This document shows positions 46,126 through 58,430 of a stretch of 64,000 bases of DNA, piece after piece (positions within the stretch are counted from its first letter, which is position 1; every line of letters begins with the position of its first letter). A program made the position numbers and the translations under genes. This DNA is from Globodera rostochiensis (taxonomy: Eukaryota; Nematoda; Chromadorea; Rhabditida; Heteroderidae), in assembly GCA_018350325.1 (NCBI GenBank), contig JAEVLN010000003.1, positions 517,985 to 581,984 of the forward strand, in the 5' to 3' direction. Under the pieces are notes generated by a model that did no database searches, was not told the origin of the DNA, and saw nothing but the letters and a program-made list of their open reading frames with translations.

Positions 46126-48702
46126 TTCCCATATTTTTTGATTCAGATCAGCGCTTTAGGACAATAAAATGCCCTTTTTATAATTAATTCATTCATTGCG
46201 TAAATCAAACATTTTTTTATAATAATAAAAATGTTATTTTAAAGGCAAAAGATGGCTGCGGCGAGCAGCCAGCAGAATGGGAAGGTGCTGCCCCCAAATC
46301 TGTTAAGCCCTTCCAATTGCTTTCTTTTTTCTAAGAAAAAGAAAGTGAAGAAGCCACAAACCCTCAAAAAAGTCACTTCAAATCGGTGGTCAAAAAGGGG
46401 GGGGGCAGGGGGGGGGGAGAGCGCATTTTAGTCTCAGCCATCGTCGTCCAGAGAGCGCGCAGGTGTGCACAATTTGGTTGGTGGTACTGTCCCAACTGAG
46501 CTAGGCGACGGACGGAGGGAGGGAAAAGCCTACCCACATATTTTGTGAGGGTCATAAGCGGAAGCAAGCGGAAGAGGAGGCCAATATTATATATTTAATG
46601 AAGAAGCTCAAGTGACCCCCGAGGGGCCAGGCCAGCACAGAGTGCTGCACACAAAATGTGTACAACACACAAATATTAATGAATAATTGACGGAATCGGG
46701 GGGCCCGCCGGCGCGCAGATTGGCTCCACATGACGACACACCGCGCCAACACCACCAAAATCGGTTTTTGTTGTGAACGCGCGCAGGAAAATGCTCCCCC
46801 ACAAATTGAGTGCGCGAACGAATATGGTTTTTGCTTGCACGACCAAACCACCACCAAATGCAGCCAGCAGCAGCACAAATGGCGGCGGCGGCGGCGGTGG
46901 GACGGACGGAAAAGGACAGAAAATCCGGGGGGGGGGGCAGCATAAAAACCATAAAGTGAACGAACAGATCTTGAGGAGGAAAAGCGCCTCCGATTCTGTG
47001 ATCTGATAATTGGAAGATCGACAAAAAGCGCCGTAAGCGCTTCTCGAAGCCCCCCCACCCCAATTGGACATGGGAAGGAATTCGTTCTGTCATCAGTAGA
47101 ATTGGTTTGCCAGAGAGAGTGAGTACATTCTGCGCGTGTTTTGCTTTGCTGATGACTTCAAAAACCACTGACGCCCATCTATCTAACAACCAAATCATTC
47201 AAAAATCTCTTCCCAGCCCCACCACCAGCAGCAGCAGTAGCAGCTGGTGGTGGGGGAGGAGGTACAACAAAATTGCGCGATGTTTCCCCTGCGGCGACGG
47301 ACCAACAATGTGTCCGTCCGTCCGTCCCCTTTTTCGCTCAACACCAACCAATTCAACAACGCCCCCCTCCCCCCAATCCCCCTTTTTTTTGTTGTTGTGG
47401 ATCGGTTTGGTGTTGTTGGGTTCGCGTTGCAATGGTTGTACAATAATAATATGCATGCACACCAGGGATTCCGGACCCCGAAAATGTCCGCAATGCCGGA
47501 AACCGGTTACAAAAATCTAACTCTTTAGTTTTGATAAATGTAAATTAAATTGTACTGAATTCGCGAGTCAAAAGCCACAGAAACACTGAACTCCTCCTTC
47601 ATGCTGGACTGGTAAAATCAACACAGATTGACTTAGTATGGACGAAGCTTAACCTATTTTGTTTGAAAATCAGCGTTCAGCCCCGACTCCTTCACAAGGT
47701 CTCAAACTCAGACATTGTGTACCCCCGTCGTTCTACCCACCACGGGTTGAGCGAGGTCGGGGCCCCCGGTACAACGACCCCCGACATTACGCCCCGAGGG
47801 CCGGGACAAAGTACTTAAAACAAATAAATTGTTTATTGGTATGTAAATAAAAAGAAAAGAATCAAAATCCAAAATCCCAGAAAACAGCAGTAGCAGTAGC
47901 AGCAGCAGAATGTTGTTGAACACCTCCGCATCGCCTTATCTCTTTCTGCTGCACTCCATCCGCCGAAATCCCAAAAGAATTGGGGGGAGGGGGGAGGGGG
48001 GGGGGGTGTGAGAATGTGCGCTTCAGGATCATCAAAAATCTGGGTTAATCCCCAAACCCATCAACGCACCCATTTTTTGATCCGAAATGGGGGGGGGGGA
48101 GTTGGGAAGCGCCGCCGGCAAATTCTTTTAGTGCAAATGATGTGTATGCGCGACAGGGACTAATTATTGCAAGAAAAAAAACATTTTTCAACACAATTTT
48201 TGTGGAATTGACTTGAATTATACGCTAATTTGTAAGGTGGCACAGGCAAAGACAGCGCGCGCATTGGAAAAGCCTGCGGTTGCACATCGCGCGCCGCGTT
48301 CGCGCGTGCAACCGGACGATTTCATGCAATCCAAAAAAATTGTCGGGCACGGCTCGAGGAAAAAGTGCCCAGACAAAATGCCTACTAAATAAATTCGGAC
48401 AAAAAAGCTGTTCAAAAGTGACAATTCGAATCCCAACAAATGAAGGAAAAATCGGACAAAGTGTCCCCTAATAGATTTGAAAGACATCGGATCACAAAAA
48501 ATTCATTTTAATTTGACAATAAACAACAATGGCATTTTTGATGGGAATTTTGGGGCATATAAATGCCGTAGAAAATTCATGTTACACACACAAATATACA
48601 CACGCACAAAAGATTCTTCGGCATAAGTCCAAGGCATTTAAGGGCATAATTTGCCGGGCAAAAAAACAAAAACAAAAATGCCATAATAATTGACTGACTG
48701 AC

Positions 48703-48842
48703 CCAAAGTTGCGCCCATTCGCCGCCGCCACCACCGGCACCGCCGCCGCCATCGCCGTCATCTGCTGCTGCTGAGCTGCTGCGTGGACGCCGCTGGTGCC
48801 GTTGTGCTTTTGTGAATCGCCCCCGACACTGAGCGTGGACAT
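48703..48842 (-). CDS. Orphan first exon, Gln/Ala-rich protein (partial)
   Basis: ATG at 48842 lies 6 bp downstream of a TTTTCAG acceptor, which could be a 5'-UTR intron or trans-splice site. The exon reads MSTLSVGGDSQKHN, then AAAQQQ and Ala/Val-rich sequence to NGRNF, ending at donor GG|GTCAGT in phase 2. The next exon was not found. Phase does not join it to the first TOCA exon. Unknown function. Confidence 0.4.
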
Positions 48843-48990
48843 TTTTTGGACTGAAAATGAATGAATGGACACAGTGAATGAGTGAATCAATTTCATCGCA
48901 AAAATAAATAAATTTAATTTATATTCCATTACATATTTTACATACAAATATTTAATTGTGCAAAAAAGTTCGGCAAAACTTGATTTTAAT

Positions 48991-49041
48991 TAGAGATCGG
49001 ACCGGTCGAGATTCTCGATCGGTCCTCAATTCCGATCTCTA
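48991..49041. mobile_element. hAT-like MITE, TAGAG family (51 bp)
   Basis: Starts TAGAGATCGGACCGG and ends TCCGATCTCTA. Perfect 8-bp target duplication ATTTTAAT at 48983-48990 and 49042-49049. CGAGATTCTCGATCGG core as in 8286. Confidence 0.85.
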
Positions 49042-52000
49042 ATTTTAATTACAACTTCTTTGAAATTGGAGCCCAAGTAAGGGCCCGGGCCCGTTGAGAG
49101 TTATTTTAACCGGGCACGCGCAAATAAATGTAGTGGTTTAAAATCAATTACTTTTTAACAATTAAAAGTAGAGTAAGCCGGGACCGGGACTGGTACTGAA
49201 GTCTCCAATTTTGGGACTGAATTTCCCCATGGGTTTTTCAAATTTCAAATCTTTATTTTTGACCATTAGTCCCGGTTTTTTTGACCGGGATTTGATTAAT
49301 TTTCCTCCTTATAATCCCGTTTTTTAATTTTCTCAATCCCGGTCCCGGTTTTCCCCAAAAATCCCGGTCCCGGCCAACTTTAATTAAAAGCAACAATTTT
49401 TATTTCAATAAAGCAACTTTTGGCTGACTTTTAGGATCAGAGATCGGCGAAAATCACAGTTTTTGTTTTCTGACGAAACAAAACGAAAAAAAAATATTTT
49501 TTGTGATTCACCAAAGGAACAGAAAAAAAATAACGAAACGAAAAATGCCCAAAAAACCAAAACGAAACATTTTCGCCCGCCCATTCTCTCCGCTTGGCAT
49601 TTTTTGTTTTTTTTTCTTCCGATGAAAGCACAAAAAAAATGGACGACGGGACGATCTTTTTCCAAAGCCATTAAATGCAAAAATATCAGCGGAACACAAA
49701 GTTTAGTTTATTTTATTTTAGTGTAATAAAAAAAAAAGAGAATGAACGAACGGACATGGCGGGCGGGGCATTAAACAATCAATCAAATAAATGAATGACG
49801 ATTTTGTTCAAATGTTGAAAAATCCCCGTTTTTTTTTGAATGCCGAAACGTCAATTTAAGACAAATCGGGCACAATTTCACCCGGACATTGGACATTGAT
49901 TCGGCATTTTCCGATACGGCAGCAAAAAGATTATAAATTCAATTAGGTAATTAATTACCGTTTATTTGGGTGTTCGTCGTTTATGAAGAAGTTGGAAGAA
50001 GCGCGAACGCCATTTGATCAAATGTAGAAATAAATTTTATCGTCTAAAAAATGAATTTGAATAGTTAAAAACAATAAATATGTAAATAAAGCAACAAAAT
50101 TTATTACAAATTGGGAAATCTCGAAGGTTTTTCTGAAGGGTCGGGGGGGGGGGGAAATGGGGCATAAATTTTCGGGATAAATTTATAGCAATTTAACGAA
50201 TTAACCGATGAATTCAAAAATAAAAATTAATTTATTAAAACAATTTTGTCAACTTTTTCAAATAGAACCCGCCCGGGCTATTATCAAACTCAAAATAGTA
50301 GGGGTATCGTATATGTCGAAGTTCCCGTTTAAAAAGATAAAGCTCAAAATCTAAATTTGATTGATCGACAGCCGAATTTGAATGAATGAAATGATTAATT
50401 AGTAAATGAGAAAAGTGAAATGATTGGGGGGGGGCGGGGGACTTTCTTTGCCTTCAGTTTAATGAGCAGCCAAATTGTTTATCAATTTGCTCCAAATTTA
50501 TTAACGAACGAACGATAAGGTGAAAGAATGAACGAAATGTTTTTATTTATTTATCGGAGGCATTTTGTTTATTTTATTTTATGTGCACTCGTCAAAATTG
50601 GGCATCATTTTTTATCGGTTGGATTTGTCCGATACCATCGTCCGTACAATTTCGGGCAATCCTCGAGCCCACCCCGGCCGATGTTTCACAAGCCATAAGC
50701 CCCGGAAAAAATTGTGCCATTTTTTCTATAAATCCCTCCCCCCCCCCCCCGCCGTTCTTTAAAATTATTTTTATTTAAAAAAAAATAATTTTCCAGAATA
50801 ATTTAAAAAATTTCAAACGTTATTATGAAAAGAAAAGTGAAAGTGATATAAATGGAGCCGTCCGTCCGTCCGTCGTTGTACACATGGCGCATGCCCCCCC
50901 CACCCCAATTTTGTGCTTATTCGCGTAATGTGCGCAACTTTGGGACTAATTCGGTTAAAGTTTTTGGTGGTTCTAAGCGATGCTTTGCCCCCTCAAATCA
51001 CTTCACCCGGCGGGGAGAGCACCGCAAATCTTCTAAACTAATTTAATTGTGTTAGGAGGCATCGCTGCCGCATAAATTTGGTTCGGTTCGGACGCCCAAT
51101 TTTGAACCGTCCGCCCGTCCGTTCGGCAGACGAATGAATGGGCGGCGGGGGGAGGGGAGATTTGGGGGGTCAGTCGATGAATGAATGAATAAATGGATAA
51201 CAGAAATGGGGGGGGGCATTCCTTCTTGAAAAGGGAAAACTTTTTGGTTGGAAGGCGAAAGTTGCAGTGCAACGTTGTGTAAAGCATTAATGTTGCTAAA
51301 AATTACTTTAAAATCATAAATGGGACAAGTGGAATTTTCAGAAATGCCAATTCTCGGATTTGGAAAACCCGGGATGAAAATGCCGAGCAGTGCGACTCTC
51401 GGGTTTGGAAAAAACGGGATATTTTTGGAAAAATGCCAGAATGGGGTCGGCTGGAAGGGGTTGGTTCAGAAAAATACCGGTTCCTGGGGACTGTAACGAA
51501 TTGAATATTCAAAGAATTACACGAAAAATTGAGAATAGAGAAGTGTAATTTGATGTAAAAAAAAGTTGTTTAAGTCAAATTTTGTGATATTGATCACTGT
51601 TGTGCTGAAAGAAAACAAAAAAAAGTGACACATTCCCCAAAAGTTGGCGAACCGGACTGATCGCCTCGCGCGCCACCAACCCCAACCAGCCAGACTGCCT
51701 GACTGACTGGTTGGTTGGTTGTTGTGCATAACAAAATGTTGCGCAGCGCACTTCCAGTCCCTTCATATCGTTCCGCTACTGCTCGACAAACGCGGAGCGC
51801 GTATCGGAATGTTTGGGAAAGTTTTGTCTGGCGCAACAGCCAGCAACGGCACCGTCCCCCGCGCGGAACATTCAAAAATGAATTTTTTTTTTTTTGCAAA
51901 ATTGGGGGTACACACATTTTGTTGTACATGCATAAACTAAGAAGGGGATGATGAAAGTGGAAAGGAACGCCGCCGCCGCCGTCGTCGTCGCCGCCGCCCT

Positions 52001-52133
52001 CCCCGACGATGGCGCAAATGGAATCGATGCGGACGGGGGACGGGGGGGGCAGGGGCCAAGGACACGGACCACCGACTTGTGCTGCTGCTGGCTGAGGAGG
52101 AGGAGCTGAGGGGGGAGAAGACATGCACCCCCC

Positions 52134-52134
<1 letters not shown>

Positions 52135-52189
<55 letters not shown>
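52135..52189 (+). repeat. (CAG)n tract, about 18 units
   Basis: Uninterrupted CAG preceded by a C-run. No credible coding frame surrounds it. Confidence 0.97.
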
Positions 52190-52190
<1 letters not shown>

Positions 52191-53879
52191 AACGAAGTCA
52201 CTGTGCGGCGTGTGCGTGTTGGTGGTGGTGGCGGAGGTAGTGCCATCTTCAAGGAGTGCGGCGGCGAAATGAAGTGAGAGAAAGTTCGGGAAGAGAGTGA
52301 CGAGCGCGCGGGGAGAAAGGGGGCGGAAAGCAGCAAAAGCCGATGTGTCAACTGGAGAGGCCCGGCCGGACACCGATCGAGAATCCCAAACATCGACATT
52401 TTTCGCGAGATTCTCGATCGGTCTTGAAATGTCCGTCCGGGCGGCTGTTTGTCAACCCGAGTGCCGATTAGGCGAACTTTTTGGGCACGTAATTGCAATA
52501 ACCAACACTTTTTGAAGACTCGAAAGCCCAGTTTTTGCAAAAAATGTGTGCGGGGGAATTCGTTTTCAAACCCGTGGTCCCTGGGCACAAAAATATTTAG
52601 AAAATAAAAGTCTCCGCGGTCTTCTTTCTGATATTTTTTTTTCATTTTAAAAGCCATGAAACAGCAATAAAATAGGCCCTTAAAGTGGGGGGAAGATGGG
52701 GATGGTGGTGGCACGGGGCACACATTATTGCCTTGCCCCCCTATGATGGTCTCGCATATCTCAATACTCTCCACCGCCACTCTTCCGCTGATTATCGCTG
52801 CATTTACGTGAACGGGGGGGGCGGGGGGTGCCCATTGATCGATGCACGACGAGATTAGTGGTAGCGGGTTGGTGGGGGAGGGGAGTAGGGAGGGGGAGGG
52901 GGAGGGGGGTAATCGTCAGGGGGGGGGGTATCGTCGGGGGGGGGGGGGTAATCGTCAGGGGGGGGGGGTATCGTCGGGGGGGGGGGGGGGGGATCGTCGT
53001 TTTGTTGAAAATGATTGGGGTAGGGGGGCGAACGAGAAAAAAGAATGAAGAATGGCGATGACTAAGAAGAAAAAGGCGCGACGAAAATTACACAGTTTTT
53101 GCATAAATAAGAACATAAATTAAAATTTTGTGATTAAAAGGATTGGTATGGGGGGAACATTTTAAGTGAATTTTAGGTAAACAATTAGAGAACGGATTTA
53201 ATTTGTAAGGCTCAAAAAAAGCATAGGGTAGGTATTTTCCTCAAAAATTTTAGACCCTTTTCATTTTTTCTTGGACAACAACACTAAAGAATGAATTCTT
53301 TTTAAGTAAAATTTCAAAAACATAAGACATTAATTAGGTAGTTAATTTCATTTACAAAATTTTGAGAGGGAAATTGTGGTAAGCGATTAACGCAACACGC
53401 GATTCAGATCAAAAAAGAAGTTGCTGCTTTTTTGTAGTAAAACCAACCAAAAAAATGGCACAAATTCTCGCGGCAAACAAAAAAAAATCGAAATATTTAT
53501 TAGGCCAGCGCCACAGAAATGCAAAAAGAAACAACAAATGAATGAATTACACAAATTAGTCACCCATTCGTTGCCAATGTGACACAGCGAACAGAACGCC
53601 GATGACTCTGAGAGTGAAGAAAAGCCCCCCCCCCCGGGGGCTGATTCATTTTCCAAAATTCCAATCCGCCACCAACCACCCCCCCCCCCCCCCAAGGTCG
53701 GTGGGTCGGTCGATCGATCGACACTTTGAGTGTGTGGTGGGGGGGGGGGTATGGGAAGGGACGGCTTATGCTTTCTTCTTCCTCCTCTTCTTTTATTCAC
53801 CGAAAACAACGGCGACCGACGGACGGACGACAGCTTTTTGTATTGGATGGGATGGAATGTGCTAACAAGCAAAGCGCGG

Positions 53880-54465
53880 GGGGTGGGCACAAATTCGGGG
53901 GGTTCGGGGGGTGGCACCGTGGGTAGAAATTTGGAGAGGGGGGGGGCACAAATTCGGGGGGTTCGAGAGGGGGAGGGGCGCGGTGGGCACAAATTCGGGG
54001 GGTTCGAGAGGGGGGGGGGCGCGGTGGGCACAAATTCGAGAGGTTCCGGGGTGGCACAGTGGGCACAAATTCGGGGGGTTCGAGAGGGGGGGGGGGCGCG
54101 GTGGGCACAAATTCGAGAGGTTCCGGGGTGGCACAGTGGGCACAAATTCGGGAGGTACGGGAGGTGGCACCGTCGGTACAAATTCGGAGAGGGGGGGGCA
54201 CAAATTCGGGGAGTTCGAGAGGGGGGGGGGCGCGGTGGGCACAAATTCGAGAGGTTCCGGGGTGACACAGTGGGCACAAATTCGAGAGGTTCCGGGGTGG
54301 CACAGTGGGCACAAATTCGGGGGGTTCGAGAGGGGGAGGGGCAGTGGGCACAAATTCGAGAGGTTCCGGGGTGACACAGTGGGCACAAATTCGAGAGGTT
54401 CCGGGGTGGCACAGTGGGCACAAATTCGGGGGGTTCGGGGGTGGGGGCGCGGTGGGCACAAATCT
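53880..54465. repeat. Minisatellite with two alternating unit types
   Basis: Repeats of GTGGGCACAAATTCG followed either by GGGGGTTCGAGAGGGGG with a variable G-run, or by AGAGGTTCCGGGGTGGCACA. Spacing 33-40 bp, about 16 units. All minus-strand frames read Pro-rich repeats such as CAHCATPEP and EFVPTVPPR. Confidence 0.95.
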
Positions 54466-54750
54466 TCTTGTTGCTAAAGCATGCAACAAAAAAGTGGCCA
54501 GAAAACTCACAGGGGGACCGCCAATTTTGGCCGGCTTTGAGTGCTTCCAAATGGCACTAAACATAGTTTTCGTGTAAAGTTCGCTGAGCTCAGCGAGTTA
54601 TGCGCTTCAAATGTCCGTCCCCATTTTTGCTGGCATTTTGGGTGCGTAAAACATTTTCTTGAAATTAAAAAAATTAAAATTACAAACATTTTGAGGTAAA
54701 AATTCAACCCCGGGGGCGGCGGATTCCTCCAAGCCAAAAAAAAATTTAAA

Positions 54751-55017
54751 ATGTTTTTTGAATTGGGTGGCCGGCCAAAATTCTTTAGCCGACAGATGTT
54801 AGTATACGAAAAGCAAAAGGATATGGAGTTATTTGGATCAAATAACGGAATAGAAAATTGGCAATATCGACTGGGCCAATCTCATCATGAAACGATTTTT
54901 ACGATTGGCAACTCACTGGCTCTGGTAGGAATTTTAGTTCCTAAAAACTCAAACGTTTTTTCCCCGCCGGCGCCTAGCAGGCCCCGCCCGTCGAAGCTCT
55001 CCAAAACCAAAAGCTGA
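54751..55017 (+). CDS. Possible small open reading frame (88 aa)
   Basis: ATG to TGA with balanced composition unlike the surrounding low-complexity frames, containing EKQKDMELFGSNNGIENW and ending PSKLSKTKS, with AATAAA-like signals soon after the stop. A possible donor (CTG|GTAGGA) lies inside. No homology recognised; it may be an exon, a small gene or chance. Confidence 0.2.
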   Translation: MFFELGGRPKFFSRQMLVYEKQKDMELFGSNNGIENWQYRLGQSHHETIFTIGNSLALVGILVPKNSNVFSPPAPSRPRPSKLSKTKS

Positions 55018-55488
55018 GTTTGTCTTTATTTAAAATAAAATTAAAAACAAATTTATGTGATTAATTCATTGGGAGCCGTGGCCCCCGCAAGGATCAATTT
55101 CAAATTTTCACAATAAAACACTTAATTTATCGCGCATTTGAAGATTGTCGTCAAGAATTTTGGTCAAGACACAGAGAAGGTGTGTATATTTTTGGTTAAA
55201 AATGCGGTGAATGGAGTTCATTTTTCTGTTAAAATAATGTAGGTATAAAGAACCAGCTCTCGTATAAAATCGATTGGGAAACGCTCGGGGGGTTACCCAA
55301 AAATAAAAACATCACACATCCATCCCCTCAAGGGAATGAGAAAATGCACAAAAATTTGTTCAAAAACTGTCCACAGCGCCTCCTCATTCACAGAATTAAA
55401 TTCTAGGGCCCCAGAAGTCCTGGCTGGAATCGGCGAGTTTCTGGGACCAAACACTGTCCCCTGGGGGGATATTTGTTGTTGACTGGCA

Positions 55489-55880
55489 TCCGGGAAAAAT
55501 CCTCCCACATTTTCCCGTTTAAAATCCCCCAATTTTAAAGTTGAAATGTTATAAACCGGGAAAAATCCCTCCCACATTTTCCCGTTTAAAATCCCCCAAT
55601 TTTAAAGTTGAAATGTAAACCGGGAAAAATTCCTCCCGCATTTTCCCGTTTAAAATCCCCCAATTTTAAAGTTAAATGTCATAAACCGGGAAAAATCCCT
55701 CCCGCATTTTCCCGTTTAAAATCCCCCAATTTTAAAGTTAAATGTCATAAACCGGGAAAAATCCTTCCCGCATTTTCCCGTTTAAAATCCCACAATTTTA
55801 AAGTTGAAATGTCATAAACCGGGAAAAATCCCTCCCGCATTTTCCCGTTTAAAATCCCCCAATTTTAAAGTTGAAATGTC
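55489..55880. repeat. Tandem repeat, 62-66 bp unit, 6 copies
   Basis: Each unit has CCGGGAAAAATCC and CATTTTCCCGTTTAAAATCC (an internal GGGAAAA/TTTTCCC palindrome) and CCCAATTTTAAAGTT. Copies differ by 1-4 bases. Confidence 0.95.
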
Positions 55881-58277
55881 CTAATGGACCACCAACCAAT
55901 TTGGGTCAATTTATGCGGGGAATCGACGGCGGCGGGTGCAAAATGAGTGGCCGGCCGGCCGGTGGCCAACTTTTTGCACAGTTGGCATTTTTGGGCGCCG
56001 TGGGCGCACAATTTGTTGGCCATTTGAAGTCCAAAACGGTCAAAAGCACTAATAATGGCGGCCAACTCACAAAAGGCATAAAATGGCCTTTTAAATGCGG
56101 AGGCTTTGCGGGCAAATGTTTTTAATTTAAGCGAAAATTTATTTCTCAAAACAAACAAATTTAAAAAATCGCATAAAAATGAAAAAGAAAAATTGATAAG
56201 AAACAATTTAAATCAATCAAACTTTAAATGACTCGCGTTCAAAAGAGCGCAAACAATTTCCTCCAAAATTAATTGTCTCTGAAATTATGTGCTCGAAAAA
56301 ATAATTCAAAAAAGAGTCAAAACAATTGCTGGAAAAATATTATTTGGGGTCGGGTGTATTTTTTTGTGCATTTGTCAATTTTTTGACCAGTCAATGGCCT
56401 CCCCCCGGGGGGGGGGGCGAGTGGGTCAATGGCCAACACAAGAGCAGCCACAACGAATGTCCATTTGGCCCTTTTTCTCCCACACTTCCCATCCTGTCCA
56501 CCATTATTGCTCGGCTGCTGCTGCTGAGGGATGAGCAGCGGGGGAAAGAAAAAATGGGTGCCGGATAACTCAGTCCCCGGCATTTCAGCGCCAGATGATT
56601 AAGTGCCGCCGTTTAAATTAAATTTTTATAAAATTCAACACTTATTTGTTAGTGTATTTGGAAAATTTACATGCCAAAAAAAGCCAAAACGGCAAAAAGT
56701 GGAGCTCCTAAAATGGCTTAAAAAATTATATTGACGGCACGGAATGTCAGCGGCATTGAATTGTCCACGTCGCACATTTTGTGTTGAATTTTAGCTGTAC
56801 AAAAATCAAAGTGGTTCGACGAGTTTCAGAATTTCCGGACACTTTTTTCCCATGCTTTTCGGTTGTTGACATTTTAAAGCATTTAAAAAAATAATAGGTG
56901 ATTTAAAATGAGTGGTACTGAATCAGCTCGCACTGAATGGTGCACGCCGGCGCTCGCCGAAGTGGTGGCCAGCCAATTGGTTTGCCATACACTTTCGTTT
57001 TACCGAGCATCATCAGCAGCAGCAGCAGCACACACACATCCATTTAGCACCCTAATAATACACAGCGAGAAGGAGGCAAAAAGAATTTCGAGACAAAAAA
57101 GAGATTGGGCCAGTGAGTGAGTGAGTGCACATTGGGCCAATAGAAGCGACGGCAGACGACGAGAAAAGCATTGGGGGAAAAATGTCAGAGAAACAAACCA
57201 ATCAATAAAAGGCACATTTGCTTGAGGGAATGTGTTGTGTGTGCATAGAATTAATTGATGCCAAAATGATATGGCCAAGCGCTAAGTCAGCAGAATTGGA
57301 TAAACCGGAATTTGGCCCCATTCTTCGGCAGACCGCGGGAGCAGATGTGTCCAAAAATGGCATTTTTTTTTGGACAAAGCGCCTCTAAAGGCACCAAAGC
57401 GGCGACGAGCCTCGGATTTGCAAATTGCGCAATATGGACACAATTCAAAATGAGGACGAAAAAAATCAACTGGGGAAAACATTAAAAAGTATATGGGCAG
57501 GCCGGCATTGAAAAATGGGGACCTAACAATAATGGCCGACCCAAATCCGGGACAAAAATGTACCACGCGCGATTCAATTCTAGTCAATCAACCCTCCCCC
57601 CCCCACCCACGAGGGTTTGTGATCGGGTCCCCGGGGGTACCCAATTTAGGTAAAACCGAACCTTAGCTATAAGCAACAGGTCGGAATCCCGCCAGTTTCA
57701 TTTTCGTTGATCAGTTATATGTATTGACCGGTTTTCCAATCGTACATAACTTCGATCACTAGTGATCAGACTTTTAATACCACCAACACCCACCCACACA
57801 ACACACATCTTTTAGGAAATTGACCAATTTTATGTGTGTTGGAAGAAACCAAAAAGCGCCAACCCCCAAAAAGTTAGAAGGAGGGCGGGCGGGCACTTCG
57901 GCTTCGAATTCGCCACTTTTTGCATTCATAAAGCATAAATTCGACGCCATAAAAGTAACAATTTTCTGCCGCCGCTGCCCTCACAAAAGCGTATGAAAAA
58001 GGCGGCGGCGGCGGCGGCCCTCTTCACTTCGTTTCCGCATAATTTTTTTCATCTTCCTCAACTTTTTTGCACACGCACATTTATCTCATGGGAATTTGGA
58101 GAGCGGCGTGGTGTTGGGGGGGGGGGGGAATGGTTGTGCTTAGAGCTTGATTGATCAATTGGTCCGGTCCCGGGCTCCCCGGGTTTATCCCAGGTTCGGG
58201 GGACGGGTAGTCTTGGTCCGGTGACTTGGGAAAACCCGGATTTCTTGACCCGGGCCTGGTCCGGGTATGGTAGAGAT

Positions 58278-58430
58278 CAGGGATGGGAGCCGACGACCTC
58301 AAAAAATTTCGGAAATCGGAATTGCGACCTCAAAAAAGTCGGAATCGGAATTCCGGGGTCTCAAAAAATTTCGGAAATCGGAATTCCGACACCCCAAAAA
58401 AGTCGGAAATCGGAATTCCGACCATCCCTG
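58278..58430. mobile_element. hAT-like MITE, CAGGGATGG family (153 bp)
   Basis: Starts CAGGGATGG and ends CCATCCCTG. Perfect 8-bp target duplication GTAGAGAT at 58270-58277 and 58431-58438. The interior repeats GTCGGAAATCGGAATTCCG-like units. Confidence 0.88.

Larger units (their letters stand above)
41600..48702. other. Long intergenic region upstream of TOCA; no complete gene recognised
   Basis: Contains a purine tract (42297-42633), two tRNA-like units (about 45285-45370 and 46012-46125), a RING-like short frame (47440-47520) and many G/C runs (43133, 43221, 43720, 44215, 44313, 44338, 45001, 45580, 46398, 47995, 48089). Long open frames at 42032-42787, 46552-47198 and elsewhere are products of biased composition. 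Later exons of the orphan gene at 48703 may lie here. Confidence 0.5.

Noticed and set aside
48703..48842. Alternative first coding exon of the TOCA gene
   Set aside because: Its phase-2 donor cannot join the first TOCA exon in frame at any acceptor I could find.
51594..52780. Long minus-strand frames containing poly-Cys/poly-Ala from the CAG tract
   Set aside because: The composition comes from the CAG repeat and C-runs; different frames are open over the same stretch.
53387..54564. 387- and 255-codon minus-strand Pro-rich repeat proteins
   Set aside because: Three frames are open through the same minisatellite, and unit lengths vary without keeping a frame, so selection for coding is not evident.
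55871..56206. Overlapping 84- and 113-codon frames on opposite strands
   Set aside because: Neither shows a signal, domain or splice context; both probably arise by chance downstream of the tandem array.
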